This document shows, one piece after another, positions 1-7,985 of a stretch of DNA of 64,000 nt. The DNA comes from Chryseobacterium nakagawai (lineage in GTDB: Bacteria; Bacteroidota; Bacteroidia; Flavobacteriales; Weeksellaceae): the NCBI RefSeq assembly GCF_900637665.1, contig NZ_LR134386.1:496001-560000 (forward strand). Reading direction: 5' to 3'. Made by a program: the position numbers and the translations under genes. Position 1 is the stretch's first letter. The number at the start of each line of letters is the position of its first letter. A model generated the notes under the pieces. The model ran no database searches, had not been told where the DNA came from, and saw only the letters and a list, made by a program, of their open reading frames with translations.

Positions 1-1
1 T

Positions 2-877
2 TATGTAATTTCTACTCCGATTGTTAAACTTAGATTGACAGGATACCTTGTTAATACTCAAAACGAAACAAGTGTACAAAGATATTTTGCGCAAGGGATT
101 AAATTAACAACTCTTGACGAAAATGGAGGACAGGCTCCTGTTCAGGACGGTGCCTTTATTACTCAGGTGCTTGCAGGTGCCAACAAAAGAAACATGGGAA
201 TTGAGCTTGGTGCACAGGTAAAACTTACACCTACTTTAACTGCCACAGGTTTATTAAGTGTAGGACAATATACTTATACTAATAACCCTACCGTTTATTT
301 TGCATCTGATGCAGTAGGGACCTTCAGAGAGCTTGATGGTAATGGAAATCTTGTATCAAGATCTTATACCAACATGGGAGAGGCTACCCTTAAAAACTAC
401 AGACAAGGTGGAACTCCACAAGAGGCATATACTTTAGGTCTTCGTTACAGCAGTCCTAAATATTGGTGGGTAGGGGCTACCTGGAACTATTTCGGGCACT
501 CATTCTTAGACCCGTCTCCGGTAACCAGAACAGAAAGATTCTATACCAACCCAACCACTCCTGGAGTACCTTACGATAATGTTACACCAGAAGAGCTGGC
601 AAGAGTTCTTACTCCTACAAAATTACCTACTGCATTCTTCTTTAATGTAAATGCTGGTAAGTCTTGGATGATTGGTAAGTATTATGTTCTATTATCTGCT
701 TCTGTAAATAATATCCTTAATAACAGAAACTATATTACAGGAGGATTCGAGCAGACCAGAAACGTAAATTACAATGATTATGCAAAAGATTTTGATAGCG
801 GTAATATGGTATTTGCTCCTAAATATTGGTATAACCAAGGAAGATCTTATTTTGTTAATCTTCAATTCAGATTCTAA
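2..877 (+). CDS. TonB-dependent receptor, C-terminal part (5' end outside window)
   Basis: The reading frame is open from the left edge, so the TTG at 35 is not a real start; only about the last 291 residues are present. The sequence shows alternating aromatic and polar strands typical of a TonB-dependent outer-membrane beta-barrel, including a stretch with ASVNNILNNRNY near the C-terminus, and it ends in the aromatic residue expected for BAM recognition (LQFRF). Such receptors import large substrates using TonB/ExbBD energy. The next gene, 26 nt downstream, is a DUF5689 lipoprotein, a pairing seen in Bacteroidota, so the two probably form one operon. The substrate cannot be told from the barrel end alone. 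Confidence 0.85.
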   Translation, partial: YVISTPIVKLRLTGYLVNTQNETSVQRYFAQGIKLTTLDENGGQAPVQDGAFITQVLAGANKRNMGIELGAQVKLTPTLTATGLLSVGQYTYTNNPTVYFASDAVGTFRELDGNGNLVSRSYTNMGEATLKNYRQGGTPQEAYTLGLRYSSPKYWWVGATWNYFGHSFLDPSPVTRTERFYTNPTTPGVPYDNVTPEELARVLTPTKLPTAFFFNVNAGKSWMIGKYYVLLSASVNNILNNRNYITGGFEQTRNVNYNDYAKDFDSGNMVFAPKYWYNQGRSYFVNLQFRF

Positions 878-903
878 AAAAATAAATTTAAAAATTGAAA
901 ACA

Positions 904-2325
904 ATGAAAAATATATATTTTAAAGCGGCTATATTTACTGCTCTTTCAATACTAACGATTTCGTCTTGTGTAAAGACAGATGATTACGACGTTCCAGAAA
1001 TTAAATGTACCAATAAGTTTGGTGCTGCAAATCATAAGCTATCAGATCTTGTAGCTATTGCTAAGGCTAAACCTACTGCTGCCGATATTATCGCTGAAGA
1101 TTATATCGTTGAAGCATATGTATCTTCAAGTGATGAATCAGGAAATATTTATAAGATCATGTTCCTTCAGGATAAGCCTGAAAACCCTACACAGGGTATA
1201 GAATTGGATATTGATGCAGGAAGCCAATATTTATCTTTTCCAACAGGAGCTTTGCTAAGAATTAATCTTAAGGGGCTTATTGTTCAGGGTTCTAATGGAA
1301 ATATTAAAGTAGGGTCTTTTGATCCAAACTATGTGATTGGAAGAATTAGTCAGAATAAAGTTTCTGATTATGTAGCAAGAGTTTGTGATGGGCAAAAACC
1401 GGTAGTAGCCGTTATGAAGCCATTAGAATTTAATTCTATTGCAGAAGCCCTTAAAGATGGAGCTCACATCAATCAGCTTGTGAAAATTAAGAATGTTCAG
1501 TTTGAAGATGCTGAATTAACTAAAAACTTTGCTGACGATAATGCTACAGGTGACCGTTATATCACAGATAAAAAAGCAACGAGATTAGATCTTAGATTCA
1601 GTAATTTTGCAACCTTTGCAAAATCTCCAATCTCTCCTAAATATGAAAAAAGTGGTGATATCGTTCTTTGTCTGAGCCGTTATACAAGTCCATCTAACCC
1701 AACGACTACAACGTTTACAGAGCAGGCGTACATCAGAGATCTTGTTGATATGAACTTCCCTAATGACAGATTTAATCCAGGTGAGCCTGAAGCTCCTTCT
1801 GCTTCTGCGGTAAATCTTTTTGTGGGTGCTGATTTTGAAAACTGGCCGGCATTTATTGCAGGTATTGATCCAACTTTTGGAATTAAGCCTTATGCGACTC
1901 AAGGTACTCCAGGATATAAGAGTGCAAACTCGCTTCAGATCAAAGGAACTCCTGGTGGAAATGATTACGTATTTACTGCGTATGCCGGAGCTGGATTACC
2001 TGCTTCTCCAAAGAGAATAACAATGTATATTAAAGGTACGGCAACAGGAAAATCTCTTTCTTTCAACGTATATAAAACAACGGGCGCTCCAGCTCCAATC
2101 TTTAATGTATTCAACTTAGGGACATTTACTACAGGAGCTTCATTGAACGTAGAAGCTGCTAACTCTTACAATGGATCTATTAATACAAATGGACAATGGA
2201 GATTGGTAGAACTTAATCTTACAGGTTTAGATATTAATATTGCACAAGGAAAAAATATGTTTGCAATCAAAACCGGTACAGGTGGAAACTACGATATTCA
2301 GATTGATAATATCAGAATTGAGTAA
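904..2325 (+). CDS. DUF5689 domain lipoprotein
   Basis: 473 aa from the ATG at 904; an in-frame TTG lies 9 nt upstream but the ATG gives a clean signal peptide. Residues 1-22 form a lipoprotein signal ending in TISSC, so the protein is probably lipid-anchored. The N-terminal half resembles the DUF5689 family of Bacteroidota (my recollection of the family, not a search). The C-terminal part from about residue 300 looks like a separate beta-sandwich, possibly carbohydrate-binding (FVGADFENW, then IQIDNIRIE at the very end). It follows a TonB-dependent receptor by 26 nt and is closed by a strong terminator. It may be the surface partner of that receptor, comparable in position to SusD, but it has no SusD sequence features. 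Confidence 0.75.
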   Translation: MKNIYFKAAIFTALSILTISSCVKTDDYDVPEIKCTNKFGAANHKLSDLVAIAKAKPTAADIIAEDYIVEAYVSSSDESGNIYKIMFLQDKPENPTQGIELDIDAGSQYLSFPTGALLRINLKGLIVQGSNGNIKVGSFDPNYVIGRISQNKVSDYVARVCDGQKPVVAVMKPLEFNSIAEALKDGAHINQLVKIKNVQFEDAELTKNFADDNATGDRYITDKKATRLDLRFSNFATFAKSPISPKYEKSGDIVLCLSRYTSPSNPTTTTFTEQAYIRDLVDMNFPNDRFNPGEPEAPSASAVNLFVGADFENWPAFIAGIDPTFGIKPYATQGTPGYKSANSLQIKGTPGGNDYVFTAYAGAGLPASPKRITMYIKGTATGKSLSFNVYKTTGAPAPIFNVFNLGTFTTGASLNVEAANSYNGSINTNGQWRLVELNLTGLDINIAQGKNMFAIKTGTGGNYDIQIDNIRIE

Positions 2326-2370
2326 TTCTTCTCCTAAAGAGAGATTGTATAATTTCATTATAATTTAATA

Positions 2371-2400
2371 GAAGCCAGCCCTAATCGGGCTGGCTTCTTT
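2371..2400 (+). terminator. Rho-independent terminator after the DUF5689 gene
   Basis: A perfect 11-bp GC-rich stem (GAAGCCAGCCC with GGGCTGGCTTC) around a 5-nt loop, followed by a short T run, 45 nt after the stop codon. Confidence 0.9.
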
Positions 2401-2434
2401 ATTATCAATAATCATGATTTCAACGAACGATTAT

Positions 2435-2442
2435 TATATTTG
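2435..2442 (+). promoter_or_regulatory. Candidate -7 box TATATTTG upstream of the APH-like kinase
   Basis: Matches the Bacteroidota TAnnTTTG consensus. It lies 174 nt upstream of the ATG at 2617, implying a long leader. No gene is evident between 2443 and 2616 apart from a weak 38-codon ORF at 2462-2578. Confidence 0.4.
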
Positions 2443-2616
2443 TTAGGTATTGAGTGAGGTGATGTATCTATACCATTCCATGTATTTTATTCAGGATGAA
2501 ACTTTTGAGACGGTTTCTTTTTTATATTATAATGTGAAAATTATAATGTCACAAATATTTTTATTTCCCGTATTTTAGTGATGAACTTATGTAGAGTTTA
2601 ATGAAGAAAAAAAAAC

Positions 2617-3588
2617 ATGACAGAAATTCACAAACTGAAGAATATTCTCAATCATTTCTATCCGATAGTCGTAAGAAATATTACGATAATGGAGCCCGGT
2701 TGGGCCGCATTAGCATATAAAGTATATACAGATGACGGAAATCTGTTTTTTCTGAAGGTATATGATAAGAATAGACGTTCTATTGCCTATATTTTGGATT
2801 CGGTTCCTACCTATTTGTTTTTTATTGATTGGTTGAATTCGGATGCTCTTTTAAAAGGAAAGATTTCGAAACTGACTCATACCCATGACGGAGATATTAA
2901 AATAGAAGATGAAAACTATATTTACATTCTGATGGAATATATAGAAGGACATACTGTCGGAGAAAGACAGCTTACCGGGAAACAGATTAAGGAATTGGCT
3001 GATATAGTGGCTCGGCTTCACACAACACCACCTCCTGTATCTATCCATACAGAATCTATTACAGAAAAATTTCAGCTTTTATTTCTCAATACATTAAAAG
3101 AATGGCTGACTTCTGAGTTAGGAACATTGAAACCGGGTATTCAAGATGTTCTGATGCCGTTTCGTATCAGTCTGATTCGACAGATTGATGAATTGGAGGC
3201 CCGGAAAACAGAGCTTTCTGAAGGTAATTTTTCTTTTGTACTTTGCCATACAGATATCCATAACTGGAACATCATCGCAGATGAAAATAATATCCATCTT
3301 ATAGATTGGGAAGGGATAAAATATGCACCTGCCGAAGCTGATATTTTTGGCTTTTATCAGGAAGCTTATTTCTTGGAATTCATGAAATGCTATCAGGATT
3401 TGCGTCCGTCTTATGAAATCAATATGGAATTGCTGAGATATTATATGATGAGTCGGCATATGACGGATCTATGGGAAGGAATAGAGCAGCTACAATTTGA
3501 TCAATTATGTTCTGAAGAGTACATCAGCCAACTGAAAGGTTTGAAGGTTGTATGTGAAGAAAATGAAGCGTTTGTCAAACTATTCTAA
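2617..3588 (+). CDS. Aminoglycoside phosphotransferase (APH)-family kinase
   Basis: 323 aa. The catalytic loop is HTDIHNWN (H211, D213, N218), followed by the metal-binding IDWEG (D230), the Brenner and DFG-like motifs of APH/choline kinase-fold enzymes. FFLKVYD around residues 44-50 supplies the nucleotide-binding lysine. The D-W-E-G-x-x-x-A-P arrangement is reminiscent of the APH(9) spectinomycin phosphotransferase branch, but this fold also includes kinases of sugars, choline and homoserine, so resistance should not be assumed. The gene stands alone between terminators, with no neighbour to indicate a substrate. It should be a cytosolic soluble enzyme. Confidence 0.75.
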   Translation: MTEIHKLKNILNHFYPIVVRNITIMEPGWAALAYKVYTDDGNLFFLKVYDKNRRSIAYILDSVPTYLFFIDWLNSDALLKGKISKLTHTHDGDIKIEDENYIYILMEYIEGHTVGERQLTGKQIKELADIVARLHTTPPPVSIHTESITEKFQLLFLNTLKEWLTSELGTLKPGIQDVLMPFRISLIRQIDELEARKTELSEGNFSFVLCHTDIHNWNIIADENNIHLIDWEGIKYAPAEADIFGFYQEAYFLEFMKCYQDLRPSYEINMELLRYYMMSRHMTDLWEGIEQLQFDQLCSEEYISQLKGLKVVCEENEAFVKLF

Positions 3589-3594
3589 AAAACA

Positions 3595-3620
3595 AAAACC
3601 ACTACATTGGCAGTGGTTTT
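3595..3620. terminator. Bidirectional terminator between convergent genes
   Basis: Stem AAAACCACT/AGTGGTTTT with an 8-nt loop, A-rich on one side and T-rich on the other, between the stops of the kinase gene (+) and the DUF6702-like gene (-). Confidence 0.8.
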
Positions 3621-3639
3621 ATATTACAAAATTATCTGT

Positions 3640-4110
3640 TTAAAAAGAAACTTCATTCACTTCTTTTCCTCGTTGGAAGTTCATCATTTTCTGGCTGCCT
3701 TTATAGGCTATACTTACCAGGTTGATTTGCTTCGGAAAAGCGCTTAAAAGGATCGTATTTTTTATCTTTAAGGTATTGATATCCGACACTCCTGCGGTTT
3801 CAAAATATACCCATACAGTTTCTCCGCTGATCTGACTTCCCGTGAAGGTAATTGTTTTGGGAGCACCATTGACAAATACATCAAAATTATTGTTCACATA
3901 TTTTTTCACTTCAGCTTCAAATCCTGCTGTGTTAGGATTGATTTTAATAGCATCAGAGATATGGCTTGTATTCATTTTTGTGGTAAACTTCAATGTCTTG
4001 CTTCCATCAATATAATCCACTTTGGTCATTGAAGAGAAAAAGTCTACATACATAAAACTCATTAACACAAAAAATGTTAAAATTCCTGATATATATAAAA
4101 GTTTTTTCAT
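3640..4110 (-). CDS. DUF6702-like exported protein
   Basis: 156 aa from the ATG at 4110. An upstream in-frame ATG at 4134 would add eight residues, but MKKLLYISG is the natural signal-peptide start. The hydrophobic segment at residues 3-20 is a signal peptide or single membrane anchor. The rest is a beta-rich domain with a Q-I-S-G-E-T-V-W-V-Y-F-E segment and a final short helix, resembling the small Bacteroidota family DUF6702 (recalled, not searched). The function is unknown. It lies downstream of the LOG gene on the same strand, 58 nt away, so it could be the last gene of that operon. Confidence 0.6.
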   Translation of the reverse strand: MKKLLYISGILTFFVLMSFMYVDFFSSMTKVDYIDGSKTLKFTTKMNTSHISDAIKINPNTAGFEAEVKKYVNNNFDVFVNGAPKTITFTGSQISGETVWVYFETAGVSDINTLKIKNTILLSAFPKQINLVSIAYKGSQKMMNFQRGKEVNEVSF

Positions 4111-4168
4111 CTTAATTAATAGATTTACAATCATACTTGCTAGTTATAGTTCACAAATAATATGCCAA

Positions 4169-4921
4169 TTAAAAATTTACATTCACAGAATATTTATCAT
4201 AGAAGCCTTTAATATGTGCTACAGCCTCGTCAGCAGTATCTACCACACGATAAAGATCAAGATCATCTTCTGCAATCATTCCTTCTTTTAACAAAGTTGC
4301 TTTGAACCAGTCTAATAATCCACCCCAGAATTCAGTTCCTACCAAAACAATGGGAAACTTACCAATTTTATTAGTTTGAATCAAAGTTAAAGCCTCAGTG
4401 AGCTCATCCAGTGTTCCGAAACCTCCAGGCATTACTACAAAACCTTGAGAATATTTTACAAACATTACCTTTCTTACGAAAAAGTAATCAAAGTTCATGG
4501 AATAAGATTTGTTGATGTAAGGATTAAAATGCTGTTCAAAAGGAAGGTCAATATTAAGTCCTATTGATTTCCCTTTAGCATTAAATGCTCCCTTATTTCC
4601 AGCTTCCATGATTCCTGGGCCACCACCGGTAATAATTCCAAAACCTAATTTGGTTATTTTCTCAGCAATTTCCACAGCCATCTCGTAGTATTTATTTTCC
4701 GGCTTCAAACGTGCTGAACCGAATATAGATACACATGGGCCTATTTTTGCCAGTTTTTCGTAACCATCCACAAATTCGGCCATGATTTTAAAAACCATCC
4801 AGCTGTCTTTGGTAATGGTTTCATCCCATGTTTTTTGTCTGAAGCTGTTATGTAACTTTGTTTCGTTACTATCTAATTCGGGGTTTACCAAGCTTTCATC
4901 CCTAATTCCATCCATTTCCAT
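4169..4921 (-). CDS. LOG-family Rossmann-fold protein (TIGR00730)
   Basis: 250 aa. It carries both family signatures: GGGPGIMEAGNKGA (residues 99-112) and PGGFGTLDE (165-173), where the glutamate is catalytic in LOG phosphoribohydrolases. The family hydrolyses nucleoside 5'-monophosphates (cytokinin ribotides in plants, AMP and others in bacteria) to base plus ribose 5-phosphate. The N-terminal extension of about 60 residues is typical of the longer bacterial type. It starts 8 nt after the stop of the murU-like gene, so it is very probably co-transcribed with the amino-sugar recycling genes; the reason for the linkage is not known. Confidence 0.85.
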   Translation of the reverse strand: MEMDGIRDESLVNPELDSNETKLHNSFRQKTWDETITKDSWMVFKIMAEFVDGYEKLAKIGPCVSIFGSARLKPENKYYEMAVEIAEKITKLGFGIITGGGPGIMEAGNKGAFNAKGKSIGLNIDLPFEQHFNPYINKSYSMNFDYFFVRKVMFVKYSQGFVVMPGGFGTLDELTEALTLIQTNKIGKFPIVLVGTEFWGGLLDWFKATLLKEGMIAEDDLDLYRVVDTADEAVAHIKGFYDKYSVNVNF

Positions 4922-4929
4922 TGCAAAAA

Positions 4930-5643
4930 TTATTTAAAATGTTTTTCGGCTTCTATTACAGACTCCGGTCTTCCAACATCTATAAGAATGCTGTCATGCA
5001 GAAAGCCATGTATATGTTCAGTCTGCATCAGATCCAAATATTCTTCCATAACAGAAAATTTGCCTTTTCTTTTTATTTTTTCAAAGATAACAGGGTTGAT
5101 ACAGTGAACGCCACTGAAAGCAAGAGCCTTAAACCCTTTATTGAACTCAGCAAGCCTCTGTTCACCCGTTTGTACATTCAGCCAACCTCTTAACACCCTA
5201 TCATCATTGAAAAGTAGTTTTCTCGAACTTTCACGGTCCGATACTGCTAAAGTAGCAAAATCTTTTATTTTTTTGTGATACTTTACCAATTCATTAATAT
5301 TGAGATCGGTTAAAATATCGGCATTTAAAATTAAAAAATCTTCTCCATGATCAAGAAATCTTCTGGCAAAAATCAAGCCGCCTCCGGTTTCCAGTAGTTC
5401 GTTGGTTTCATCGGAGATTTCAATCTTGCAGCCGAAGTTATCATTTTTATTTAAAAAATCAACAATCTGATCTCCAAAATGATGAATATTAATCACGAAA
5501 TCTTTTATTCCGTATCCTTTTAGATAATTGATGTTTCTTTCTAAAAGGGGTATACCATTTACTTTTGCCAACGCTTTAGGATGATGATCTGTAAATGGCT
5601 TAAGCCTGGTGCCTTTTCCGGCAGCGAAAATAAGAGCCTTCAT
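4930..5643 (-). CDS. murU: Sugar-1-phosphate nucleotidyltransferase, MurU-like
   Basis: 237 aa. The N-terminus has the nucleotidyltransferase signature AAGKGTRLKPFTDHHPK (residues 7-23), and NAD at 107-109 is the metal-binding site. The length and lack of a C-terminal hexapeptide domain match MurU, the N-acetylmuramate alpha-1-phosphate uridylyltransferase of the AmgK/MurU peptidoglycan recycling route. The specific call depends largely on context, since an AmgK-like kinase lies two genes upstream on the same strand. It would turn MurNAc-1-P plus UTP into UDP-MurNAc in the cytosol, bypassing de novo MurA/MurB synthesis. A generic hexose-1-P nucleotidyltransferase is the alternative. Confidence 0.75.
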   Translation of the reverse strand: MKALIFAAGKGTRLKPFTDHHPKALAKVNGIPLLERNINYLKGYGIKDFVINIHHFGDQIVDFLNKNDNFGCKIEISDETNELLETGGGLIFARRFLDHGEDFLILNADILTDLNINELVKYHKKIKDFATLAVSDRESSRKLLFNDDRVLRGWLNVQTGEQRLAEFNKGFKALAFSGVHCINPVIFEKIKRKGKFSVMEEYLDLMQTEHIHGFLHDSILIDVGRPESVIEAEKHFK

Positions 5644-5701
5644 ATAGTATGAGTAATAAGTGATGAATAATGAGTAATGTAATAGTGGTAAGCGAATATT
5701 A

Positions 5702-6115
5702 CTAATTACTATTGTTCAGTTGAGGTTGTTCGTCGTGATGAATGGTTACTTCAGTGCCATTTGGGTATTTTTCTTTGATGAACTCCGCAATTTTTATAGC
5801 AGAATACACAGATCTGTGTTGTCCGCCTGTACATCCGAAATTGATCTGAAGATTTTCAAATCCTCTTTCCAGATAATCTTCAATATTAATGGATACAAGA
5901 GATTTTATCAATTCCAGGAATTTAGGCATTTCAGTTTTGGTTTCAAGATATTCCTGAACGCCGATATCATTTCCGGTTTGGATTTTATATTCTTCAATTC
6001 TTCCGGGGTTTAATATTCCTCTGCAGTCAAAGGCAAAACCGCCTCCGTTTCCTGAATGATCTTTTGGAATTCCTCCTTTTTTGTAAGAGAAACTATGGAT
6101 GTCAATGTGTAGCAT
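5702..6115 (-). CDS. Stand-alone RapZ C-terminal domain protein
   Basis: 137 aa matching only the C-terminal half of RapZ (YvcJ): SFSYKKGGIP near residue 8, FDCRGILNPGR (29-39), TGND (47-50) and the hallmark GCTGGQHRS (94-102). The N-terminal P-loop ATPase half is absent, and the upstream gene ends in an intact kinase, so this is a natural single-domain protein and not a truncation. In enterobacteria this half of RapZ binds glucosamine-6-phosphate and controls GlmS synthesis. Here it sits between an AmgK-like kinase and a MurU-like transferase, which fits a role as amino-sugar sensor. The usual terminal His-Arg of RapZ is replaced by HHDEQ. Confidence 0.85.
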   Translation of the reverse strand: MLHIDIHSFSYKKGGIPKDHSGNGGGFAFDCRGILNPGRIEEYKIQTGNDIGVQEYLETKTEMPKFLELIKSLVSINIEDYLERGFENLQINFGCTGGQHRSVYSAIKIAEFIKEKYPNGTEVTIHHDEQPQLNNSN

Positions 6116-6197
6116 TTTCTTCTTTTTTATTTTTAAACCATTAAGGTATTTTACGGTAAGTTGTATTTGTTCTCAAAATACTATTTTATAATTCTTT

Positions 6198-7214
6198 TTA
6201 TTTTAAAATAGTATCAATTTTTTTCTTAGTTTCTTGTAATGTTAATTGTTCTATAACCTTATTCAATTCCGGGTAATTTTTCATGTCTTCCCAGGAGGCT
6301 GCAAATTGGGTAATGTTTTGGATTCCTTTTTCAAGACTGCCTATAAAATGCTGTTTTCTTTGAATCAGACCTCTGAAACCGTAGGCTCCCAGAACCTGAA
6401 GGAATCTCATCATCTGAATTGGCTTAACTGAATTTTTTAGTTGATGTTGAATTTTTTGATCTTCAAATCGTTGAATATAGAAATCCAGCATTTCATTTTT
6501 AAAATTTTCCGGAAAATTGGCCTTAGCCTGAAAAAGGAATGAAATGACATCATACATTAAGGGACCTTTCATTGCCGACTGATAATCGATGAAAGAAACT
6601 TCATCTTTTTCATTCACCATAATATTCCTTGCCTGAAAATCTCGGATCATAATGCCCTTCGGCTCAAGGTTTTCTACTAAAGCTGCGATTTTTTTAAATT
6701 CCTTCAGTAAAGTAGATTTATTATATTCCAACTCCAGAACATCCGCAACAAAATTTTTAAAATAATATAGGTCATGAATCACAGGAAGCTCATCATAACT
6801 TTCATATTCAAAAGTTTTGGAAAAATCAATTTTCCCTTGTGTTTGAGCCTGTAGTCTGAAAAGCTTTTCAAGCGTTTGTTCTACTAAAGATTTTATACGG
6901 GGTGAGACATGTTCTTTTGCAATGATCTCTGACAAAGTTTGCGCCCCTAAAAATTCCTGAACATACATTTTCCTGTCTTCTGAGATGGTAAAAATAGCCG
7001 GAGTATTAAGTTTAAGTTCAGAAAAAACGTTAGAATAATAAAGAAAACTTTCATTTTCCGGAATATTTTCGTTGTAGGTGATGATGTATTTTTCAGTATC
7101 GGTTATGGCCAGAAAGTTGACCCTCGCAGAACCGCTTTGAGCTAATGTGATGAATTCAGTTGATTTTTTGCCAAGTTGGGTTTCAAAAAATCGATTTGCG
7201 TTTTCGGAAGTCAT
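6198..7214 (-). CDS. amgK: AmgK-like amino-sugar kinase (MurNAc/GlcNAc anomeric kinase)
   Basis: 338 aa from the ATG at 7214; an upstream in-frame start at 7247 would place the promoter box inside the gene and is rejected. The APH-fold catalytic loop is RDFQARN (191-197), with the metal ligand in FIDYQ (D210); the RDFQxRN form is characteristic of AmgK. AmgK phosphorylates the anomeric carbon of MurNAc or GlcNAc, feeding MurU. A TATATTTG box 13 nt upstream starts the operon amgK, rapZ domain, murU, LOG; gaps are 82, 58 and 8 nt. The divergent xrtF gene starts 240 nt away. Confidence 0.8.
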   Translation of the reverse strand: MTSENANRFFETQLGKKSTEFITLAQSGSARVNFLAITDTEKYIITYNENIPENESFLYYSNVFSELKLNTPAIFTISEDRKMYVQEFLGAQTLSEIIAKEHVSPRIKSLVEQTLEKLFRLQAQTQGKIDFSKTFEYESYDELPVIHDLYYFKNFVADVLELEYNKSTLLKEFKKIAALVENLEPKGIMIRDFQARNIMVNEKDEVSFIDYQSAMKGPLMYDVISFLFQAKANFPENFKNEMLDFYIQRFEDQKIQHQLKNSVKPIQMMRFLQVLGAYGFRGLIQRKQHFIGSLEKGIQNITQFAASWEDMKNYPELNKVIEQLTLQETKKKIDTILK

Positions 7215-7227
7215 AATAATATAGAAA

Positions 7228-7235
7228 CAAATATA
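7228..7235 (-). promoter_or_regulatory. -7 box TATATTTG of the amgK operon
   Basis: Exact TAnnTTTG match on the minus strand, 13 nt before the amgK ATG. Confidence 0.75.
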
Positions 7236-7442
7236 GTAATTTAACATGAATAGTTTTAAGAAGGGAACAGTAAGCTGGAAGAGCCGAGAATGGTTGATGA
7301 AAATTAAGAGATAAAGTTTATTTTATGAACTTTTTTTGAATGATTTTGTGTAGTTTTTTTCTTATTTATCACTGAATAGTGTGTTTTTAACTTTCTGATT
7401 TAACTTTCTTGCTTCTCATTCAGGTTATTAGACTCTAATTTT

Positions 7443-7450
7443 TATCTTTG
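7443..7450 (+). promoter_or_regulatory. -7 box TATCTTTG of xrtF, leaderless spacing
   Basis: Exact TAnnTTTG match ending 4 nt before the ATG at 7455. With a start site a few bases after the box, transcription would begin at or next to the start codon. Confidence 0.75.
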
Positions 7451-7454
7451 TAGT

Positions 7455-7985
7455 ATGTTAAAGGACTTTAAGCCGGTATTAGGAATTTTACTGCGTTTCA
7501 TCATTATTTATCTGGTGTTGCTCTTTGCGTATCAATTTTACTTGAATGCGAATAAGGATTCCGGTTTGGATCCATTTTCAGGTGTTATTGCCAATCAGGT
7601 GAGTGCCATACAGAATGTTTTGAGCTATCCTACTGAGCTTTACAATGATGTAAAGAATGAGCAGGTTTGGTTTTATGTACAAAAACAATATGTAACAAGA
7701 ATGGTGGAAGGATGTAATGCTATCTCAGTCATGATTCTGTTTGTGTCATTTGTTTTTGCCTTTTATAAAGGATCTAAGACATTTGTTTTTGTGCTGGCAG
7801 GGTTGGTTTTACTTTATATCATGAATCTTTTAAGGATTGTAGGATTGAATATTGTGATGGCAGAACACAAGGAATATGGTAAAATGTTTCACGATTTTGT
7901 TTTCCCGGCAGTGATTTATGGGAGTGTGGTTTTGCTTTGGCTAATCTGGATTAAATTCTTTGCTTTAAAACATGAAAATTCTTAG
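7455..7985 (+). CDS. xrtF: Exosortase family protein XrtF
   Basis: 176 aa polytopic membrane protein with about five hydrophobic segments. The exosortase catalytic triad is visible: Cys in VEGCNAIS (C87), Arg in NLLRIVGLN (R127) and His in FHDFVFP (H146). Exosortases are membrane transpeptidase-like enzymes that process C-terminal sorting tripartite signals; XrtF is the flavobacterial branch, shorter than proteobacterial EpsH, and its substrate is not established as far as I know. The gene overlaps the next one by 14 nt, giving translational coupling. No protein in this window carries an obvious exosortase-type C-terminal tail. Confidence 0.9.
   Translation: MLKDFKPVLGILLRFIIIYLVLLFAYQFYLNANKDSGLDPFSGVIANQVSAIQNVLSYPTELYNDVKNEQVWFYVQKQYVTRMVEGCNAISVMILFVSFVFAFYKGSKTFVFVLAGLVLLYIMNLLRIVGLNIVMAEHKEYGKMFHDFVFPAVIYGSVVLLWLIWIKFFALKHENS

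Noticed and set aside
2462..2578. 38-codon ORF upstream of the APH-like kinase
   Set aside because: Only a weak promoter box supports it, and the codon usage and peptide look random; it is more likely an untranslated leader.
2617..3588. Calling the APH-like gene an antibiotic resistance gene
   Set aside because: The fold includes many metabolic kinases; the motifs seen do not prove aminoglycoside or spectinomycin activity.
5702..6115. Treating the short RapZ gene as a truncated pseudogene
   Set aside because: It has its own start and stop and all motifs of the C-terminal domain, and it lies in an intact operon.
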